Shown: piece by piece, positions 34,014-43,040 of the stretch
Layout of the letters: every line of letters starts with the position of its first letter
Position numbering within the stretch: the stretch's first letter is position 1
DNA from: Paenibacillus sp. H1-7
GTDB taxonomy: Bacteria; Bacillota; Bacilli; Paenibacillales; NBRC-103111
Reading direction: 5' to 3'
DNA: 64,000 bases
NCBI RefSeq assembly: GCF_022354825.1
Contig: NZ_CP031168.1
Span: 5,395,501 to 5,459,500, forward strand
Position numbers and translations under genes: made by a program
The notes under the pieces: model-generated
Database searches by the model: none
Seen by the model: only the letters and a program-made list of their open reading frames with translations
What the model was told of the DNA's origin: nothing

Positions 34014-34091
34014 TCTATTTCATCATACACAGTAATTAATATCTTGAACATACAAGATTAGATCATGTACAATATACTTTATTTCATAAAA
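34014..34091 (-). promoter_or_regulatory. Duplicated AraC-type promoter element, copy 1
   Basis: Shares the same register over 78 nt with 38573-38650: TCTATTTCAT, TGAACATACA, TCATG and TTTATTTCAT recur at identical spacing. Read on the minus strand it holds -10 TATGAT (34022-34027), a 17-nt spacer and a weak -35 TGTTCA (34045-34050). Upstream are ATGA-containing half-sites 21 bp apart. It precedes the binding-protein gene, and its far end is 16 nt from the AraC start. Activation by that AraC protein is inferred. Confidence 0.65.
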
Positions 34092-34106
34092 GGAGCGGAT
34101 GCACGC

Positions 34107-34913
34107 ATGGATGCGCCAGCCTTGTGGGATCAGTCGCTCATCATGATTTCTCATGCCTACTTCGAACGCAAGGAGAAGTTTGAAATGAACTCGGACTCCT
34201 ATCCCATCTGGATGCTGTTTGCGGTTGAATCAGGCAGGTTCAGGTTTCGGATCGGCGCGGAAAGCGGGGAGATTGGAGCCGGCGAGCTGATCTACTGCCC
34301 TCCTGGTTGCATGTTCCATCGCGAAATGGTATCGCCCTTGGAGCTCCACCTTATCGGCTTCGAGTTTGCAAGCCGCCAACTGCCAGCCCACGTACCGCAA
34401 GTACCGTCGGTCAAATCCCATCCAGCGGACGGCAAACGGCTCGCTTCGAACTTCGAGTGCTTACGCAAGCTGCATCTAGCGGTTGATCCGCGCAGCGCCT
34501 TGCGCAAACAAATGATTCTTAATGATATTTGGCAGCTCACATGCGAGGTTTGGGAAGAAGAGCACCAGCAGGATGAGCTTGTACATTCGGATGACGCATT
34601 AATGAACCGGGCAGCGGAATGGCTATCCCGTCACGCTCATACTCCCTTCGGCATGATCGAGCTGTCCAGCTTGCTTGAGCTTAGCCCTGTCCAGTTTACG
34701 CGCCGATTCCGCAAATCGTTCCGCATGACCCCTTCGGATTTCGTCAGATCGCTCCGAATCCGCAAAGCGGCCGGTCTGCTGCTCGATACCGATTTGACGC
34801 TGAATCAAATCGCCACTCATTGCGGCTATGAGAACGGCTTCTATTTAAGCCGTGTGTTCGCTCAAACGATGGGCATGAGCCCCTCGAAATACCGCGAGCT
34901 GAACCGGGTATAA
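34107..34913 (+). CDS. AraC-family transcriptional regulator
   Basis: 268 aa from ATG 34107 (AAAAGGAG about 11 nt upstream). The N-terminal cupin-like sensing domain (FAVESGRFRFRIGAESGEIGAGEL, about 52-75) precedes a C-terminal double helix-turn-helix (GMIELSSLLELSPVQFTRRFRKS and TLNQIATHCGYENGFYLSRVF). Such proteins sense a sugar and activate transport or degradation genes. It is divergent from the binding-protein gene, with the duplicated 78-nt element in between. The second copy before the FAD oxidoreductase gene suggests a second target. Confidence 0.92.
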   Translation: MDAPALWDQSLIMISHAYFERKEKFEMNSDSYPIWMLFAVESGRFRFRIGAESGEIGAGELIYCPPGCMFHREMVSPLELHLIGFEFASRQLPAHVPQVPSVKSHPADGKRLASNFECLRKLHLAVDPRSALRKQMILNDIWQLTCEVWEEEHQQDELVHSDDALMNRAAEWLSRHAHTPFGMIELSSLLELSPVQFTRRFRKSFRMTPSDFVRSLRIRKAAGLLLDTDLTLNQIATHCGYENGFYLSRVFAQTMGMSPSKYRELNRV

Positions 34914-34951
34914 AGCAGTTTCCCTTCCGGGATGCTTGAAGCAGCAAACAA

Positions 34952-34986
34952 AGAGCCGATCACCATGGCAGCATGATGACCGGCTC
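34952..34986. terminator. Bidirectional terminator
   Basis: GAGCCGATCA pairs with TGACCGGCTC-type sequence around a central loop, between the convergent AraC and histidine-phosphatase genes. On the minus strand it is followed by TTTGTTTG. Confidence 0.75.
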
Positions 34987-34995
34987 CTATACCAA

Positions 34996-35589
34996 TTACT
35001 TCGGCAGTATGTTTTCTTCCAAATGCTTGACGCAATCGTAAAGCACATACTCCCACTTATCCCCGTTTTGCAGGACCGTGGTAACGGAAGTGTTGCTCAG
35101 CTCGTTACCGGTAGACTCATCCTGCATGAGCTCCTTTAACGTTTGACCCAGAAAGTAGCCATGCGTTACGACAAGTACCTTTTTGCCTGCAAACATGGAA
35201 GCGGTATCCTTGATAAAGCGCATTCCGCGCTCCCGCATCGACTCATGCGTTTCCTGGCCCATATCAAGCAATCGCCAATCCTTCCCCCACCGTTCGATGC
35301 GCTCCGATTCAATGGTATCGGCGATTTTCCCTCTATCCATTTCTCTTAACCGTTCATCGAAGAAATCGATAGGTTTGCCTATTGCGGCGGAAATAATCTC
35401 GGCCGTTTCCTGCGCCCGCTTTAAATCGCTGGAAATAAACACATCCCATGGCTCTTCGGAAAGACGCTTCGCCACTAATGCCGCTTGCGCTCTCCCCGTT
35501 TCATTTAGAGGGTTTTGCGTATGTCCCTGTGCTCTCTTCTCGATATTGTGATCGGTAATGCCATGTCTGACGAAAGTAATCGTAGTCAT
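34996..35589 (-). CDS. Histidine phosphatase family protein (phosphoglycerate-mutase-like)
   Basis: 197 aa, ATG after GGGGAG. VRHGITDHN at 7-15 holds the phosphorylated histidine of the RHG motif. SSDLKRAQETAEII, REMDRGKI and VVTHGYF supply the remaining active-site arginine, glutamate and second histidine. The family covers phosphatases and mutases acting on small phosphate esters; the exact substrate is not evident. Monocistronic or co-transcribed with the preceding MBL gene, 37 nt upstream. Confidence 0.92.
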   Translation of the reverse strand: MTTITFVRHGITDHNIEKRAQGHTQNPLNETGRAQAALVAKRLSEEPWDVFISSDLKRAQETAEIISAAIGKPIDFFDERLREMDRGKIADTIESERIERWGKDWRLLDMGQETHESMRERGMRFIKDTASMFAGKKVLVVTHGYFLGQTLKELMQDESTGNELSNTSVTTVLQNGDKWEYVLYDCVKHLEENILPK

Positions 35590-35626
35590 CGGATTCTTCT
35601 CCCCTTGCTATCTTAAGGCTGCAATC

Positions 35627-37051
35627 TCATTCATTTCCAACACTTACAGGAATCTCGGCGGCTGCAAGGATGGAAGACACTGAGCATACTTCTCCTTTTT
35701 TCGGAAAATAGGCTTTCACGCCTCTCGTGTTCTGCGATTCCGGGAATTTGCTGTGCAGCGTAATGACCGCTTTGGGAGCAATCCGTTCGATCATATCGGA
35801 TAACGCCTCCGGATGGGCATGTCCTCCGTTGGACAAGGCATGACCGGTAATGCCGAACGTCTTCAAATATTTGGCCACATCGGCATGCTCGATCTTGACG
35901 CTGTAATCCGATTGAATGAAATGAGACGGGGCATCAGCATCGCCAAGTGTTTCCAACTCGATCATATGGGCAAGGTCGGGAAATTTAAAGAAGTACAAGA
36001 ACTCACTCTTACGTTCAGCCATTTCTTCGAGAGAGACGGTCTCATAGGGAACCGTCATACCTTCCGTCACTGTTGCGTCGACGATTCGGATCTCCACGTC
36101 ATGGGCGGGATGGCCTTCTAGAATCCGCAGGCCTTCACGGTTCGCCGTGTGCCAGATAACGGCGTGAGTTGCCTCCATAACGACCTTGCGGCCATGCTCT
36201 GCAGCGATGGCTATCATATTGGCCATCCGCTCCAAATCCCGCGGCGACATCTGCAAATAGACGAGACCCTCCGCATCGCCTACGATTTGCGAGTACCGGG
36301 ATAGCAGCTCATCCTCCGTCATCTGGTAGGACAACACGGCGGACGGGTCGGAGGTAAGACGGGTTCCTTCGGTTATCAGCAAGTCGATCTGTTTATTGCG
36401 GCATAGTTCGATGAACCGGTCAATCTGTTCCGGATGCTTGCCTTGACGGCGCCAATCCCCGGTATAGGCGATTTTGTAGGTTCCATCATCGATAATAATC
36501 CCTGCCGCGCCGGTGGCATTATGATCCATCTCGATGATCTGCATCGTAAATTCCCCAAAATCGATGATGCTCAAGTCGTCGCAGGCTTGAATCCGAGCTT
36601 TGGTATCCGCGCTGTGCCCCCCCGCTACCATGCCGCGGAACAAGGAGTGGGCGTCGTAGTTCATGTATACGGGAAGATCCGGGTGAACATAAGGCAGTAC
36701 CGCCATATGATCCGTATGCATATGCCCGATAAACAGAGAGATGCTCTCATAATGAGGATATTCACGTTCACCCCATGCACGCCTTACCCTGGACGCATCC
36801 AATCCTTTTAGATGCTCGGGATCGTACAGCTCAAGCAGCGGCGCGGTCATCCCGCCGAGCAAATATTGGCGGAGCTCGCGTCCCGGAGTCGCGGCTACCG
36901 GTTCATACAGCGTCAGCTGTTTCGGGAAGAGAAGACTGCTGTGCTCGACGCCAAAATCGAACAGCACGGCCTGCTTCCCTTTACCGTAAAGAATCTGTAC
37001 ACCGCCGGACTTGGCTACGCCGCCCCAAAATATCAATTGCCCTTCCTGCAA
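35627..37051 (-). CDS. MBL-fold metallo-hydrolase, RNase J/beta-CASP-like
   Basis: About 474 aa from TTG 37051, which has GGGAGG 8 nt upstream; a TTG at 37081 lacks a site. GHMHTDHMAVLP near 117 is the HxHxDH zinc motif. IEMDHNATGAAGIIIDDG and IAYTGDWRRQG supply the further ligands, and the C-terminal AVITLHSKFPES resembles the last motif of beta-CASP proteins. The family includes RNase J and less-characterised hydrolases. Substrate unknown. Lies between the histidine phosphatase and FAD oxidoreductase genes. Confidence 0.8.
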   Translation of the reverse strand: MQEGQLIFWGGVAKSGGVQILYGKGKQAVLFDFGVEHSSLLFPKQLTLYEPVAATPGRELRQYLLGGMTAPLLELYDPEHLKGLDASRVRRAWGEREYPHYESISLFIGHMHTDHMAVLPYVHPDLPVYMNYDAHSLFRGMVAGGHSADTKARIQACDDLSIIDFGEFTMQIIEMDHNATGAAGIIIDDGTYKIAYTGDWRRQGKHPEQIDRFIELCRNKQIDLLITEGTRLTSDPSAVLSYQMTEDELLSRYSQIVGDAEGLVYLQMSPRDLERMANMIAIAAEHGRKVVMEATHAVIWHTANREGLRILEGHPAHDVEIRIVDATVTEGMTVPYETVSLEEMAERKSEFLYFFKFPDLAHMIELETLGDADAPSHFIQSDYSVKIEHADVAKYLKTFGITGHALSNGGHAHPEALSDMIERIAPKAVITLHSKFPESQNTRGVKAYFPKKGEVCSVSSILAAAEIPVSVGNE

Positions 37052-37107
37052 AACAATCGCCTCCCATGAGATAGTTTGCAAATAAGCGTCTATTCCATTT
37101 CATCCAT

Positions 37108-38511
37108 TTATCCTAAAGCAGCATGTACATCCTCTAAGGAAAGAATAGCTCCATGCTGACGTAATTTACGCCTTATTATTTGAACGTCGACTTCCTCCGG
37201 AGCTATGTTCTGCAGTGCGGCTAAAGCTGCCCCAATTCCGACGCCCTCACCAACAGCCATACAAGTTGGCATAACTCTTGAAGAACCGAACACAACCGGA
37301 TCCACACTGATGCAGCGCCCGCTTAACATAAGCCGTTTCACATCTTTAGATACGGTTGCTCCATACGTGATGCCGTAAGGTCCGGCAAGGGATCGGATTA
37401 CCGTCGAATCCCCCGAGCCGCTATGAATATCTATGATATACGAGCCCAGAGCGATCGTGTCATCTGGAATAACTCCATTCACAGCCGCTTCCTCACGCAC
37501 CATTTGCTTGCCCATAATTCGCCGTGTTTCACGAATGCCCAAGAATGGAGCAATGGAGGATAAATAAGTGTGCTCAAAGCCCGGGACGTGCTCTTTCAGC
37601 ATTTCGATCAACGGTAAAATCTGTAAGTAAGACTCGATCTCGCCCCTGCTTAGCTCTTCTAGCCTTGTACCGTCAAAGTTCAATATGCGAATGCAATTCA
37701 GAGCAATATACCCTTCTCGCGGCAGGTTGATATAAATAATTGTATCACGATCTATAGGGCATTTGCCTTCTTTTCTGAGCTTCGAGACCATATTTTTCAA
37801 TCCGACGAATACATGATTCTCGCTTGCCCGCAAAAATTCGGCAGTATAGCCGGGACGGATTTTCATAGACGATCCATGCTTCAGCTCTTCCGGGTGCTCT
37901 TGCAGGAAATCCATGAATCGCTCTAGTTCAAAGCCTCCGAGCGTAAACATTAACGTAGGCGGCTGAGTTTCTCCATTGGCATACTGTCCCTTTTCAAATT
38001 CAGCTCCCGCCATAAACGCAACGTCGCCATCGCCTGTGGCGTCAACAAATACATCGGCGAAAATTTCTATTTCCTTCCCTTTTCCCTTCACAATAACGGA
38101 CTTGAGTTCGCCGTTCTCCACGGTAGTACCAATAATTTCACAATGCAATAAAGGACGAACGCCGTATTGCTTCATTTTTTCAAAGATGACGATTTTCATT
38201 AAGTTGGGGTCAATGACCGTAGTTGAATTATGCAACGGGCATTCTCGGTGACCGAATGAACCGCCCAGCTCGATCAATCGATTCACGATCTCTTGCGGAA
38301 GACCTCGTGTTACTTGACGACCTTGGGCATCCAAAAAAGCCAGCAACGGCAAACCGATGGTCATATTCCCGCCTAAAAAGCCTTGACGATCGACGATCAT
38401 CGTCTCCGCTCCTTCGCGTGCTGCAGCAATGGCCGCCCCTACTCCCCCGGCCCCGCCGCCAAGAACAAGAACTTGCGTTTTGATAGCTTGTCGTTCCGAA
38501 TGGATTTCCAT
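37108..38511 (-). CDS. FAD-dependent oxidoreductase (FAD_oxidored family)
   Basis: 467 aa. A dinucleotide-binding GGGAGGVGAAIAAAREG at 18-34 is followed by a second FAD motif, DATGDGDVAFMAGAE (about 157-171), and C-terminal SGRCISVDPVVFGSSRVMPTCMAVGEGVG. This layout matches the uncharacterised FAD_oxidored proteins common in polysaccharide loci. No signal peptide. It starts at ATG 38511 after AAGAAGG and is preceded by copy 2 of the AraC-type element, so it is probably induced with the binding protein at 32.6-33.9 kb. Substrate unknown. Confidence 0.85.
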   Translation of the reverse strand: MEIHSERQAIKTQVLVLGGGAGGVGAAIAAAREGAETMIVDRQGFLGGNMTIGLPLLAFLDAQGRQVTRGLPQEIVNRLIELGGSFGHRECPLHNSTTVIDPNLMKIVIFEKMKQYGVRPLLHCEIIGTTVENGELKSVIVKGKGKEIEIFADVFVDATGDGDVAFMAGAEFEKGQYANGETQPPTLMFTLGGFELERFMDFLQEHPEELKHGSSMKIRPGYTAEFLRASENHVFVGLKNMVSKLRKEGKCPIDRDTIIYINLPREGYIALNCIRILNFDGTRLEELSRGEIESYLQILPLIEMLKEHVPGFEHTYLSSIAPFLGIRETRRIMGKQMVREEAAVNGVIPDDTIALGSYIIDIHSGSGDSTVIRSLAGPYGITYGATVSKDVKRLMLSGRCISVDPVVFGSSRVMPTCMAVGEGVGIGAALAALQNIAPEEVDVQIIRRKLRQHGAILSLEDVHAALG

Positions 38512-38572
38512 ATTTGACCTTCTTCCTTAGTATCATTGTTCTGAAATGCCATTCATACATTGATTTCACATC

Positions 38573-38650
38573 TCTATTTCATTATAAAAAGGAGAGAGAG
38601 GCCTGAACATACAGTATTCTTTCATGCAGGATGTATTTTATTTCATCATT
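38573..38650 (-). promoter_or_regulatory. Duplicated AraC-type promoter element, copy 2
   Basis: Same 78-nt pattern as 34014-34091. On the minus strand: -10 TATAAT (38581-38586), 17-nt spacer, -35 TGTTCA (38604-38609), and upstream a direct repeat ATGAAA..AATAC / ATGAAAGAATAC with starts 21 bp apart. It directs transcription towards the FAD oxidoreductase gene. Confidence 0.65.
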
Positions 38651-38733
38651 TTCGCTTGTCATTCCGATTATTTTGCAAAAAAACGCACTAACTCAAATAC
38701 AGTTGTTGCTTCGTTTCGCCGCTCCCCTTATGA

Positions 38734-38768
38734 TTAAGGTATCGATGACGATGTAAGCGATACCTTAA
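38734..38768 (+). promoter_or_regulatory. Perfect inverted repeat upstream of the GH26-like gene
   Basis: TTAAGGTATCG (38734-38744) and CGATACCTTAA (38758-38768) are perfectly complementary around 13 nt. It lies 39 nt before the GH26-like start, so it is either a 5' UTR hairpin or an operator. No T-run follows. Confidence 0.5.
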
Positions 38769-38807
38769 CTCCCACTCTGCCTCTCCGGAAAGGAGCCCTT
38801 CCCTTCG

Positions 38808-40313
38808 ATGAACTGGAAATTCCCGTTATTCCGCGCCGGACTGGTTGCGGTTTGTTCTATGCTGTTGATTGTGCTTATCCCATCCCCGTATTCCTCCAAG
38901 GAAGAAGAGCCGCCGGAAAGCCCGGAGCTCGTTGAATGGTGGAAAGAGCAAGCCGACGCGGCCGAGCGCTCGAATCAGCCCGATATAGCAGCTATCTATA
39001 AATCAAGGCTTGACGGCTATGCAGCAAGCCTGAAGCAGCCTCCATCATTAAGCGTTAACAGCGGGTCCCTTCAGCCCGCAGCCGATTCATTCGAAACCGC
39101 TCGATGGTTCAAGCGATCGGAGCTTCCTTCCACAGCCAAGACCGAACCGCTTGCCAAATTCGAGCCCGTCTCCGGTACCTACTTGGGGATGCTTGGAGCG
39201 GACCGCCGTGTCTCCTACGATGTGACCAAAGTCGATGATGTTTACGGACGGACTCACGCAATGTATCTGGCTTATGTCGGTTGGCGCAAATTTCAAACCG
39301 ATACGAACTCTTACTTTCCCATCAGACAAGCGGAACGGGTCAAACAGATCGGTGGAGCGCTGCAGATCGGCTGGGAGCCGCGTTTTGGCCTCGAGGACGT
39401 CCAAGACGACGAATATGTGCGAACCTTCGCCCGAGAAGCCAAAGCCTCCGGCATTCCGGTCTTCCTCCGGTACGCCTCGGAAATGAACGGCGCCTGGGTG
39501 CCATGGCACGGAAATCCGGAGCTTTATATTGAGAAATTCCGCCTCATTCATAAGATTATGAAAGAAGAAGCGCCGAACGTCGTGATGGTCTGGTCCCCTA
39601 ACTTCGCTCCCGCCAATAATATCGAGGAATATTACCCTGGCGATGACTATGTGGATTGGGTCGGCTTTTCTCTCTATGCCACCCCGCTCTCAAACGGGAA
39701 AGAGCAGCTGAAGGGCAGCCTTATCGACACGTTCGCTCCTTTATATGCCAAATACAGCCACAAACCGATTATGATCTCGGAAGGGGCTGTAGCTCATACG
39801 GTTTTGACGACGGAGACCGCCTACTTGCCTTGGGCCGAAGGGCAATTGTCGTATATGTATGCGGTTCTGCCCCGAATTTACCCGAAGGTCAAGGCCATCA
39901 CCTACTTTAATTTCAGCCGCGCGCAAGCGGTACGAAACAAGATGGAATATGTATATGATTTGGGTGAAAATCCATTAACCGACGCATTGTACAAACGGCT
40001 TATTCGCTCGGATTGGTATCTGGATTCGGTGGCAGAGGCGAAGACCCCGCCTGACTATACTTACCTCCCTGTTCAGCCGGAAACGGTTGGTGCGGGCTCA
40101 CATCGGCTATTGTTCCACGGCGAACTGGCGAGCGGGAATGTTCCTTTTGCGGTAGAGCTTTCCCGGGGAGATCGGAGACTGGATATAAGCTACCAGATGC
40201 CGTGGGAAATGACTTTGGATGCGGCCGAAGGATCGACTGCGAAAGAGCCGCTTAAGATCACCGCGTACAACGAGAAAATGGAGCCAGTGGCCGTTCATAC
40301 ATGGGCGAAATAA
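38808..40313 (+). CDS. GH26-like glycoside hydrolase (beta-mannanase type), exported
   Basis: 501 aa. A basic N-terminus and hydrophobic helix at about 9-26 act as a signal or membrane anchor. The (beta/alpha)8 catalytic domain covers about 115-400. RYASEMNGAWVPW (about 221-233) has the acid/base glutamate after SEMN, and MISEGAVAH (about 320-328) has the nucleophile glutamate, as in clan-A GH26 mannanases. About 90 C-terminal residues form a beta-rich tail. Probably cuts mannan or a related beta-glucan outside the cell. AAAGGAG lies 12 nt before ATG 38808. Family assignment is by motif only. Confidence 0.8.
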   Translation: MNWKFPLFRAGLVAVCSMLLIVLIPSPYSSKEEEPPESPELVEWWKEQADAAERSNQPDIAAIYKSRLDGYAASLKQPPSLSVNSGSLQPAADSFETARWFKRSELPSTAKTEPLAKFEPVSGTYLGMLGADRRVSYDVTKVDDVYGRTHAMYLAYVGWRKFQTDTNSYFPIRQAERVKQIGGALQIGWEPRFGLEDVQDDEYVRTFAREAKASGIPVFLRYASEMNGAWVPWHGNPELYIEKFRLIHKIMKEEAPNVVMVWSPNFAPANNIEEYYPGDDYVDWVGFSLYATPLSNGKEQLKGSLIDTFAPLYAKYSHKPIMISEGAVAHTVLTTETAYLPWAEGQLSYMYAVLPRIYPKVKAITYFNFSRAQAVRNKMEYVYDLGENPLTDALYKRLIRSDWYLDSVAEAKTPPDYTYLPVQPETVGAGSHRLLFHGELASGNVPFAVELSRGDRRLDISYQMPWEMTLDAAEGSTAKEPLKITAYNEKMEPVAVHTWAK

Positions 40314-40314
40314 C

Positions 40315-40356
40315 GCAAAGGGGCTGCCGGTAATCAGATACCGGCAGCCCCTTTGC
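40315..40356. terminator. Perfect 18-bp bidirectional terminator hairpin
   Basis: GCAAAGGGGCTGCCGGTA and its exact complement surround a 6-nt loop, between the convergent GH26-like and CDF genes. Confidence 0.85.
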
Positions 40357-40363
40357 ACCTCAA

Positions 40364-41266
40364 TTAATTGTCTTCACCGTCATACCACGGGTTTAAATGA
40401 ATCAATACTTCCTCCACGTCACGATGCTGCTCCATGATCGTCTTCTTAATTTTTCGCGAAACATCATGCCCTTCCTGAACGCTTAGGTGCGCAGGAACTC
40501 CCACGCGAACATCAATCAAGACGTATTGGCCGAAGGCTCTTGCCCGAATCCGGTCTATCCGTTTTACTTCGTGGATAGAAACAACAAGCCTCTCATACTC
40601 CTGTATGGTCTCCGGAGATACCGTTTTTTCCATCAAAACGTCCACAGCTTCTTTTCCCATGTGATAAGTGAGCTTTAAAACAAAGAACGCTACAACCAGC
40701 CCCGCCGCTGCGTCTCCGTAGCTCAAGAAAACAATACCGAACTTGTCGCCTATGAGCGCTCCGCCAATCCCGATTACCGCTGCAATGGAAGCATACACGT
40801 CAGCCAGATGGTCCAACGCAGTTGCCTCCAAGCTTTTACTGCTCGTCTCTTTGCCAAGCCTCATGCAGTACACATACAGCCACTGCTTCCATACCAATGA
40901 GATTAAAGCCGCTATCAATGCTATCCAGCTGGCTTCCGCCGCCGGATGAAAAAATGACTCCACCGAGTGATACGCGATGAAAATGGCGGCAAGAGCCATA
41001 ATAATGGCTACCATAGCGGAGCCTATCAGCTCGCTTTTGCCATGTCCGTAAGGGTGATCGTCATCGGCCGGCTTCTGCGCAACCTTGGCCGAGCCTAACG
41101 CTGCCATTGTGGCGATAACATCCCCAGCGTTATGGACGCCGTCTGCTATTAATACCTGGCTATTGAATAAAAAACCTACAATAAGCTTGATCCCGGTCAA
41201 AAGTAAATTGCTTATTAAACTTATCCATATTGCAATTACATTCGCCGCTGCCTTCCCACTGCTCAC
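40364..41266 (-). CDS. Cation diffusion facilitator (CDF) metal transporter
   Basis: About 300 aa from GTG 41266; the frame opens at TTG 41299, so the start is uncertain. Six membrane helices, with the metal-site motifs ADGVHNAGDV (helix 2) and DHLADVYAS (helix 5), the HPYGHGKSEL loop (about 70-79), and a C-terminal cytoplasmic ferredoxin-like domain (about 205-300). CDF proteins exchange Zn, Mn, Fe or Co ions for protons at the cell membrane. The metal cannot be assigned. GATAGTTATC near 41355 might be a metal-regulator half-palindrome. Confidence 0.92.
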   Translation of the reverse strand: MSSGKAAANVIAIWISLISNLLLTGIKLIVGFLFNSQVLIADGVHNAGDVIATMAALGSAKVAQKPADDDHPYGHGKSELIGSAMVAIIMALAAIFIAYHSVESFFHPAAEASWIALIAALISLVWKQWLYVYCMRLGKETSSKSLEATALDHLADVYASIAAVIGIGGALIGDKFGIVFLSYGDAAAGLVVAFFVLKLTYHMGKEAVDVLMEKTVSPETIQEYERLVVSIHEVKRIDRIRARAFGQYVLIDVRVGVPAHLSVQEGHDVSRKIKKTIMEQHRDVEEVLIHLNPWYDGEDN

Positions 41267-41363
41267 ACACCTTGACCCCCAATATCCGATTCGCTGCAAT
41301 GTTAAAGAATGTTGTCCATGTTAAATCATATGTAACACAATCTAAAAACGACAACGATAGTTA

Positions 41364-41585
41364 TCATAATAGATGGAGTGCGTGTGGGTCTAGAGAAACA
41401 GTTTTGTGACCGTGCTTAAATCTGAGCATTAGTAAACAATGTTGTGTCAGCCCAAAATAAATGGCCGAATGCACAGCGGGAAAATCTACAGCTTCGGATA
41501 GCTTTGGATAGCTTTGGACATAATTCAAGAATCGTTTGGCCGCCGGTGATACTTGCTTCAACGAAAGTCCGCTTCTTCCTACCAA
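41364..41585 (-). pseudogene. Possible remnant of a LysR-type regulator C-terminus
   Basis: A 73-codon frame with no ribosome binding site reads VGRSGLSLKQVSPAAKRFLNYV at its start, resembling the end of LysR effector domains where LSPAAxxF precedes the last helix. The remaining residues show no similarity. With nothing in frame upstream except the pgi terminator hairpin, a decayed fragment is the best reading. The 41267-41657 stretch otherwise holds the CDF promoter and that terminator. Confidence 0.3.
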
Positions 41586-41599
41586 AGCTGAACAAATGA

Positions 41600-41656
41600 A
41601 TGTATGAAAACAAAAAAAACTCCTTCATCAAAAGGAGTTTTTTTGTTTTCATTCAT
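41600..41656 (-). terminator. Terminator after pgi
   Basis: ATGAAAACAAAAAAAACTCCTT pairs almost fully with its complement on the other side of a short loop; long A- and T-runs serve both strands. Confidence 0.8.
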
Positions 41657-41657
41657 A

Positions 41658-42995
41658 TTATCGATTCAAGCGCTTCAAGAGCTCGGCTTTCTGCTCTTCA
41701 AATCCAGGCTTACCGAGCAGCGCGAACATATTGCTCTTGTACGCTTCTACGCCCGGCTGATCGAACGGATTCACTCCGAGGAGCAGTCCGCTGATTCCGC
41801 ACGCCTTTTCAAAGAAGTACACCATTTCACCGTACGAATATTCGTTCAGCTCGTCCAGTTCAACGATCAGATTCGGCACGCCTCCGTCTACGTGGGCAAG
41901 TCGCGTGCCTTCAGCCGCTTTGTGGTTCACTTCATCCATGGTCAAGCCGGCCAAGAAGTTCAATCCGTCCAGATTGTCCTTGTCCTCTTGAATCGTCCAT
42001 TCTACGCGAGGCTTCTTCACGGAGAGCACCGTCTCAATGAGATCGCGCCGCCCTTCCTGAACATACTGCCCCATGGAATGCAGATCCGTCGTAAAATCGA
42101 CCGAGGCAGGATACAGACCCTTCTGATCTTTCCCCTCGCTCTCGCCGAACAATTGCTTCCACCATTCGGAAACATAGTGCAGCGAAGGCTCAAAATTAGC
42201 CAGCAGCTCAATCGTCTTCCCTTTGCGGTACAAAGCGTTACGAACGGCCGCATACTGGTAGCTCTCGTTGGATGCCAGATCAGCGTTGTTATATTTTTGC
42301 GCAGCCGCGGCGGCGCCGGCCATCATCTGATCGATGTCGAGCCCTGCAGCAGCAATCGGCAGCAGTCCTACGGCTGTCAGCACGGAATAGCGCCCGCCTA
42401 CGTCATCGGGAATCACGAAGGTTTCGTAGCCTTCTTCATCGGCCAGCTTTTTCAATGCACCCTTTGCCCGGTCGGTCGTTGCAAAGATCCGCTCTCTCGC
42501 GCCGCTTTTCCCGTATTTCTTCTCCATGTAATCCCGCAAGATACGGAAGGCAATAGCCGGCTCCGTCGTCGTTCCGGATTTCGAAATGACATTCAAGGAA
42601 ATATCCTTGCCCTCCAGCAGCTCCAATAAATGAGCGATGTATGTAGAGCTGATATTTTGCCCGGCGAAATATACTTGGGTTGTCCCACTCATCTGGTTAT
42701 GAAACGTATGGGACAGCGCTTCGATTGCAGATCTCGCTCCCAAATAGGAGCCGCCGATTCCGATGACAATCAAGGCTTCGGAATGACTGCGGATGCGCTC
42801 AGCCGCTTGCTTGATTCTCGCGAACTCTTCGCGGTCATAATGCAGCGGGAGATCCACCCACCCGAGGTAATCGGACCCGGGACCTTTTTTCTCATGAAGC
42901 ATAGTATGAGCCGTCTTGACAAACTCCGCGAAATAATCCACTTCATGCTGCTGCACGAAGGATAGTGCGTTGGAATAATCGAATGAAATCGCCAC
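41658..42995 (-). CDS. pgi: Glucose-6-phosphate isomerase
   Basis: 445 aa, GTG start after AAGGAGG. Interconverts glucose-6-phosphate and fructose-6-phosphate. VIGIGGSYLGARSAIEAL (about 78-95), VISKSGTTTEPAIAFR (about 135-150) with the sugar-phosphate loop, and the C-terminal GVNPFDQPGVEAYK signature are all present; length is normal for Bacillota. It is the third gene of a zwf-tal-pgi cluster (45 nt after tal), linking glycolysis and the oxidative pentose phosphate pathway. Confidence 0.97.
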   Translation of the reverse strand: MAISFDYSNALSFVQQHEVDYFAEFVKTAHTMLHEKKGPGSDYLGWVDLPLHYDREEFARIKQAAERIRSHSEALIVIGIGGSYLGARSAIEALSHTFHNQMSGTTQVYFAGQNISSTYIAHLLELLEGKDISLNVISKSGTTTEPAIAFRILRDYMEKKYGKSGARERIFATTDRAKGALKKLADEEGYETFVIPDDVGGRYSVLTAVGLLPIAAAGLDIDQMMAGAAAAAQKYNNADLASNESYQYAAVRNALYRKGKTIELLANFEPSLHYVSEWWKQLFGESEGKDQKGLYPASVDFTTDLHSMGQYVQEGRRDLIETVLSVKKPRVEWTIQEDKDNLDGLNFLAGLTMDEVNHKAAEGTRLAHVDGGVPNLIVELDELNEYSYGEMVYFFEKACGISGLLLGVNPFDQPGVEAYKSNMFALLGKPGFEEQKAELLKRLNR

Positions 42996-43040
42996 TCGTT
43001 ACGCCTCCTTTGACCTGGATTTTTTTACTGTGGTACCGAT

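Noticed and set aside
41604..42629. A 341-codon plus-strand frame opposite pgi
   Set aside because: It begins inside the pgi terminator hairpin and is fully antisense to an unmistakable pgi.
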